From Singulisphaera sp. GP187 (GTDB lineage Bacteria; Pseudomonadota; Gammaproteobacteria; Burkholderiales; Burkholderiaceae_C), in assembly GCA_943327965.2 (NCBI GenBank), contig CALPYQ020000046.1, forward strand, positions 1 to 8,506: a stretch of DNA of 8,506 nucleotides. Direction: 5' to 3'. The position numbers were made by a program, and so were the translations under genes. The notes under the pieces are model-generated. The model made no database searches, had not been told where the DNA came from, and saw only the letters and a program-made list of their open reading frames with translations. Numbering within the stretch: position 1 is the stretch's first letter; the number at the start of each line of letters is the position of its first letter. This document shows positions 5,715 through 8,506 of this stretch, piece after piece.

Positions 5715-6720
5715 ATCGAATGTTGGTACTTGCGCGCATTGCACGCCATGCACCCTCGCCCATGGCTGCGCCAAAGCGTTTGACCAAGCGCTCTGCCACA
5801 TTGTCATGGCGCGAATAGTCAACAATTTCTTCCGCTTTGATGACATCTCGCGCAACTTGATCCAGGCTGGCCAACTCATCTGCCAACCCCAACTCAACAG
5901 CTTGCTGGCCTGTCCAAAAAAGGCCGCTGAACATGTCAGGGGTTTCTTTTAAACGATCGCCACGACCTTTTTTAACAACCTCGATGAATTGCGAGTGAAT
6001 ATGGTTCAACATGCTTTGTGCATGCTTGCGTTGCGCCTCAGTTTGCGGGCTGAAGGGATCTAAAAACCCCTTGTTTTCACCGGCGGTCATGAGGCGGCGC
6101 TCCACACCCAGTTTGTCCATCAAACCGGTAAAGCCAAAACCATCCATCAAGACACCAATGCTGCCCACGATGCTGGCTTTGTCGACATAAACTTTGTCTG
6201 CCGCTGCCGCAATGTAATAGGCCGCAGAAGCACAAGACTCTTCCACAACGGCATAAATGGGCTTTTGATGAAGCGCTTTCAAACGAACAATTTCATCATT
6301 GATGATGCCCGCTTGAACTGGGCTACCGCCTGGTGAATTGATCAACAAGATCAAGCCTTGAGAACCTGTATCTTCTAAAGCAGCACGCATTGAAGCCACA
6401 ATGTTTTCGGCACTGGCTTCTGTGCCATCGGCGATTTCTCCCTTGATGTTCACCAACGCTGTATGTGGCGTGGTGATGTTGCTAGCTGTTTGGTTGTGCG
6501 ACAGAATTTGCCACATCACCACAATCCAAAATAACAACCAACCCAAGCGCAAACCGTTTTTCCATCGGCGCGCCGATTGTTGCTCCTTCAAGTTGGCTTG
6601 AACCAAATCAGACAAGACTTGTCGCTCCCAAGCCGGATTTGCATTGTTCGAGGCGGCATTCATGCCGCCCGATGTGTTTCGTGATGGGGCGTCAGTAGAT
6701 TCAGGATAGTCAGAACTCAT
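5713..6720 (-). CDS. sppA: S49 family peptidase, SppA type, membrane anchored
   Basis: This is a serine protease of the SppA family, which degrades cleaved signal peptides and other membrane-bound fragments. The 335-residue protein has a polar N-terminal segment of about 55 residues, one hydrophobic segment at about 57-73 (rich in Trp, Leu, Ile, Val) with no cleavage site, and then the protease domain outside the membrane. INSPGG lies at 127-132, the probable nucleophile Ser165 in SCASAAYYIA at 162-171, VGSIGV at 185-190, and the probable general base Lys217 in AGENKGFLDPFSP. It is the short single-domain form, about half the length of E. coli SppA. The ATG overlaps the stop of the Rieske gene (ATGA) and has no clear Shine-Dalgarno. 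A start at Met20 (6663) is possible but would lose the coupling. Confidence 0.93.
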   Translation of the reverse strand: MSSDYPESTDAPSRNTSGGMNAASNNANPAWERQVLSDLVQANLKEQQSARRWKNGLRLGWLLFWIVVMWQILSHNQTASNITTPHTALVNIKGEIADGTEASAENIVASMRAALEDTGSQGLILLINSPGGSPVQAGIINDEIVRLKALHQKPIYAVVEESCASAAYYIAAAADKVYVDKASIVGSIGVLMDGFGFTGLMDKLGVERRLMTAGENKGFLDPFSPQTEAQRKHAQSMLNHIHSQFIEVVKKGRGDRLKETPDMFSGLFWTGQQAVELGLADELASLDQVARDVIKAEEIVDYSRHDNVAERLVKRFGAAMGEGAWRAMRASTNIR

Positions 6721-7085
6721 GGGAACTCAAAAGGTTTTAAATTGAAGTCAGTATGCCAGTGAACCACGCCACCTTGCTCAGACAAGGTGATTGGAATCAA
6801 ACCACCGTTGCAAGGACCACCCGCACAAGCACCCGATTCTGGGCGGTACATGGCGCCATGGGTTGCACAAATGAGGAATTGCCCACTGGCATCAAAAAAT
6901 CGGTTGGGCTGGTAGTCCATTTCCATGGCCACATGGCTGCATCTGTTGAGGTATGCATGGACTGTTCCCTTGTAGCGCACAGCAAAAGCTCGGCAAGTTT
7001 GACCGCCATAAATGACATCAAAGGGCACTGCTAAACCACTGTCCTGCAGGTCTACAGAATGACACAAAGGAATTGCTTCGCTCAT
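6717..7085 (-). CDS. Rieske [2Fe-2S] domain protein
   Basis: A small soluble 122-residue protein that consists of almost nothing but a Rieske iron-sulfur domain. The four cluster ligands are present: Cys49 and His51 in RCSHV, and Cys73 and His76 in ICATHG. After the second box come RPESG and CAGGPCNGG, typical of the family's closing loop. There is no signal peptide or membrane segment, so it should act in the cytosol. It resembles the ferredoxin parts of oxygenases and stand-alone NirD-like proteins, but no oxygenase or reductase partner is encoded nearby, and its electron donor and acceptor are unknown. The start at 7085 has AGAGGT seven bases upstream. Its stop overlaps the sppA start, so the two proteins are probably made together. 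Confidence 0.92.
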   Translation of the reverse strand: MSEAIPLCHSVDLQDSGLAVPFDVIYGGQTCRAFAVRYKGTVHAYLNRCSHVAMEMDYQPNRFFDASGQFLICATHGAMYRPESGACAGGPCNGGLIPITLSEQGGVVHWHTDFNLKPFEFP

Positions 7086-7092
7086 GAAATTG

Positions 7093-7098
7093 ACCTCT
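7093..7098 (-). promoter_or_regulatory. Shine-Dalgarno of the Rieske gene
   Basis: AGAGGT on the minus strand, seven bases before the ATG at 7085. It fixes that start and is the only good ribosome-binding site seen for the Rieske-sppA pair. Confidence 0.65.
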
Positions 7099-7105
7099 AT
7101 CTATG

Positions 7106-7140
7106 AAAAACTGGCGAGCCGCTGAAGTCGCGATTGCCAG
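7106..7140 (-). terminator. Weak terminator-like hairpin between the HAD and Rieske genes
   Basis: On the minus strand CTGGC (7136-7140) pairs with GCCAG (7111-7115) and is followed at once by five T residues (7106-7110). Short inner pairings are possible, but the loop is large and the stem only five bases. It could terminate or attenuate transcription leaving the phosphatase gene. No promoter fits between it and the Rieske start, only 20 bases away, so complete termination here would leave the Rieske gene without a transcript unless initiation occurs further upstream and reads through. Confidence 0.35.
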
Positions 7141-7170
7141 GTATTGAATCACTCTCTAAAATTATCCAAG

Positions 7171-7182
7171 ATGCTTAAGCAT
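7171..7182. repeat. 12-bp perfect palindrome at the HAD gene stop codon
   Basis: ATGCTTAAGCAT is self-complementary over 12 bases and contains the stop codon of the phosphatase gene (7175-7177). It lies just upstream, in transcription sense, of the gap leading to the Rieske gene. It could be an operator half-site pair or chance; no partner copy was noticed in the window. Confidence 0.25.
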
Positions 7183-7849
7183 TCTCTAGCAACCAATGCC
7201 GCAACTCAGCAACTGAATGGGCCACATACAAAGGCTTCAGCGCATGAAATGCGGAAGGTTCATGGGCCCCGTAGCTGACGGCTACGCTGGCGCAACCTGC
7301 ATTCAATGCCATTTGTAAATCGTGGGTGGTATCGCCAATCATCAAGGTCCGCTCCGGCTCAGCCCCAAACTCCCGCATTAACTCTTGCAGCATCAAGGGG
7401 CTGGGTTTGCCGGCTGTCTCGTCAGCTGTTCGCGAACCATCAAAGGCGCCTTTCAATTCAACATCATGCAAAGCTTCATTCAGACCCATGCGACTTTTCC
7501 CAGTAGCGACTGTTAACCAATGGTGTCTGGCTTTCAATTCAGCCAACATGGGCAACACGCCCTCAAAAAGAATCAAGTCATTTTGATGCGCCGCGTAATG
7601 ATGGCGGTACCGCTCACCCAAGGCCTTGTATTTTTCCACAGGGACGTCTGGCGCAGCATGTGCCAAAGCTTGCATCAGCGCCATGCCAATCACGTAGGAG
7701 GCGGCCTCTGCCGTGGGCTCTTTGCCGCCCACATCCACCACGGCACGTTGAATGCATCGGGTAATGATGGCCGTTGAATCAAACAGGGTGCCATCCCAGT
7801 CGAATGCAATTAAGTCAAATTGACGAGGGCGGAAGTTTGGGTTTGGCAT
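7175..7849 (-). CDS. HAD-superfamily hydrolase, phosphoglycolate-phosphatase-like
   Basis: A 224-residue cytosolic phosphatase of HAD subfamily IA. Motif I is DWDGTLFDS with nucleophile Asp17 and acid/base Asp19; motif II is the threonine of VATGKS (Thr116); motif III is Lys148 in AGKPSP; motif IV is IGDTTHD with Asp173 and Asp177. The helical cap between about 25 and 95 is the subfamily I type. It resembles Gph and other small-molecule phosphatases; the substrate cannot be told from sequence, so I give no symbol. The ATG at 7849 lies 35 bases inside the end of rluC and no Shine-Dalgarno is clear, which suggests translational coupling. A 12-base palindrome contains its stop and a weak hairpin follows. 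Confidence 0.93.
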   Translation of the reverse strand: MPNPNFRPRQFDLIAFDWDGTLFDSTAIITRCIQRAVVDVGGKEPTAEAASYVIGMALMQALAHAAPDVPVEKYKALGERYRHHYAAHQNDLILFEGVLPMLAELKARHHWLTVATGKSRMGLNEALHDVELKGAFDGSRTADETAGKPSPLMLQELMREFGAEPERTLMIGDTTHDLQMALNAGCASVAVSYGAHEPSAFHALKPLYVAHSVAELRHWLLENA

Positions 7850-8506
7850 GGTTTGTAAATAGTTGCAACTCTGGGGGCAAGGCCGATTTCAATTCAATCC
7901 GCTTGCCCGATGTTGGGTGGGTAAATTGCAAGCGCCACGCATGCAAAAACATGCGCTTTAAGCCTTGCTTGTTCAACATTTTGTTCCACTCGAAGTCACC
8001 GTACTTATCGTCGCCGGCAATGGGGTGCCCTTGTGAGGCCAAATGCACACGAATCTGATGCGTTCGACCCGTTTTGATGGTGACCTCCAACAAAGTGCAT
8101 CCTTGCAAGCGTTCAGACACCTTCACCAAGGTGATGGACCGCATGCCATCGGGATCCTCTGGTGTCGTCACTTTGACGCGTCTCTCACCGTCTGGAAGTA
8201 AGTACTTGTGCAGCGAACTGTCGATAACTTTCAGCTTCTCCGGCCAATTTCCTTGAACCAAGGCCAAATATGTTTTGCCTGTTTCGCGCTCGCGAAACTG
8301 ATCTTGTACATGCTTCAAAGCGCTTCGCTTCTTGGCGATCAACAAGATGCCGCTGGTTTCTCGGTCCAGGCGGTGGACCAATTCCAGCAGTTTTGCCTGG
8401 GGTCTGGCTTGTCTGAGTTGCTCAATAACCCCAAAACTCACCCCTGAACCCCCATGAACAGCCACGCCCGCAGGCTTATCGATGGCCATCAAAGCGTCGT
8501 CTTCTA
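7815..8506 (-). CDS. rluC: 23S rRNA pseudouridine synthase RluC, C-terminal part
   Basis: RluC converts uridines 955, 2504 and 2580 (E. coli numbering) of 23S rRNA to pseudouridine. The window holds the last 229 residues, all within the RluA-family catalytic domain. The frame continues to the right edge (EDDAL before MAIDKPAG), so the apparent starts near 8489-8492 are internal and the N-terminal S4 RNA-binding domain should lie outside. Visible motifs are IDKPAGVAVHGG, the catalytic HRLDRETSG with its Asp at 8364-8366, KTYLALVQG, GRTHQIRVHLASQGHPIAGDDKYG and the C-terminal RMFLHAWRL. VHGGSGVSFG before the active site fits RluC better than RluD or RluA, but assignment within the family is not certain. 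The 3' end overlaps the phosphatase gene by 35 bases. Confidence 0.9.
   Translation of the reverse strand, partial: EDDALMAIDKPAGVAVHGGSGVSFGVIEQLRQARPQAKLLELVHRLDRETSGILLIAKKRSALKHVQDQFRERETGKTYLALVQGNWPEKLKVIDSSLHKYLLPDGERRVKVTTPEDPDGMRSITLVKVSERLQGCTLLEVTIKTGRTHQIRVHLASQGHPIAGDDKYGDFEWNKMLNKQGLKRMFLHAWRLQFTHPTSGKRIELKSALPPELQLFTNHAKPKLPPSSI

Noticed and set aside
8487..8492. Apparent start codons of rluC near the right edge
   Set aside because: The frame continues upstream as EDDAL, matching the internal RluC sequence before the IDKPAG motif, so the gene is truncated by the window rather than starting here.
1..8506. Search for mobile elements, CRISPR arrays, tRNA/rRNA genes, toxin-antitoxin or defence genes
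   Set aside because: Conserved housekeeping genes cover nearly the whole window, the longest non-coding stretch is about 140 bases, and no terminal repeats, spaced direct repeats or transposase-like frames were seen.

Overview
The window is ordinary, gene-dense bacterial chromosome with moderate G+C and almost no spacer DNA. Gene order and protein sequences point to a betaproteobacterium of the Burkholderiales, most likely Comamonadaceae (a Limnohabitans- or Rhodoferax-like freshwater lineage). The main basis is the yceD-rpmF-plsX-fabH-fabD-fabG cluster flanked by maf, an RsmI-like methyltransferase, an S49 peptidase, a Rieske protein, a HAD phosphatase and rluC. That taxonomic call is inference from remembered synteny, not a search.

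Layout, left to right. Positions 1-4260 carry a minus-strand cluster, transcribed in the order yceD, rpmF, plsX, fabH, fabD, fabG; fabG is cut by the left edge. It joins a 50S-related accessory protein and ribosomal protein L32 to phospholipid precursor synthesis (PlsX) and type II fatty-acid initiation (FabH, FabD, FabG). Positions 4286-5694 hold a divergent plus-strand pair: a Maf/YceF nucleotide pyrophosphatase and a tetrapyrrole-methylase-fold protein related to RsmI. Positions 5713-8506 return to the minus strand. Read in transcription order they hold rluC (N-terminus off the right edge), a HAD phosphatase, a small Rieske [2Fe-2S] protein and a membrane-anchored SppA-type peptidase, which converges on the methyltransferase gene.

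Expression signals: four gene pairs share ATGA stop/start overlaps (plsX/fabH, fabD/fabG, maf/methyltransferase, Rieske/sppA), and rluC overlaps the phosphatase gene by 35 nt. A perfect TATAAT lies upstream of rpmF. A long imperfect hairpin fills most of the rpmF-plsX gap and ends one base before the furthest upstream possible plsX start. The 25-nt yceD/maf divergent gap forces any promoter elements into the opposing coding regions.

I found no mobile element, CRISPR array, tRNA or rRNA gene, toxin-antitoxin pair or defence system, and no candidate for a wholly new system. The points worth checking are regulatory (the rpmF-plsX hairpin and the yceD/maf start region) and functional (the atypical RsmI paralog and the Rieske-SppA pairing).
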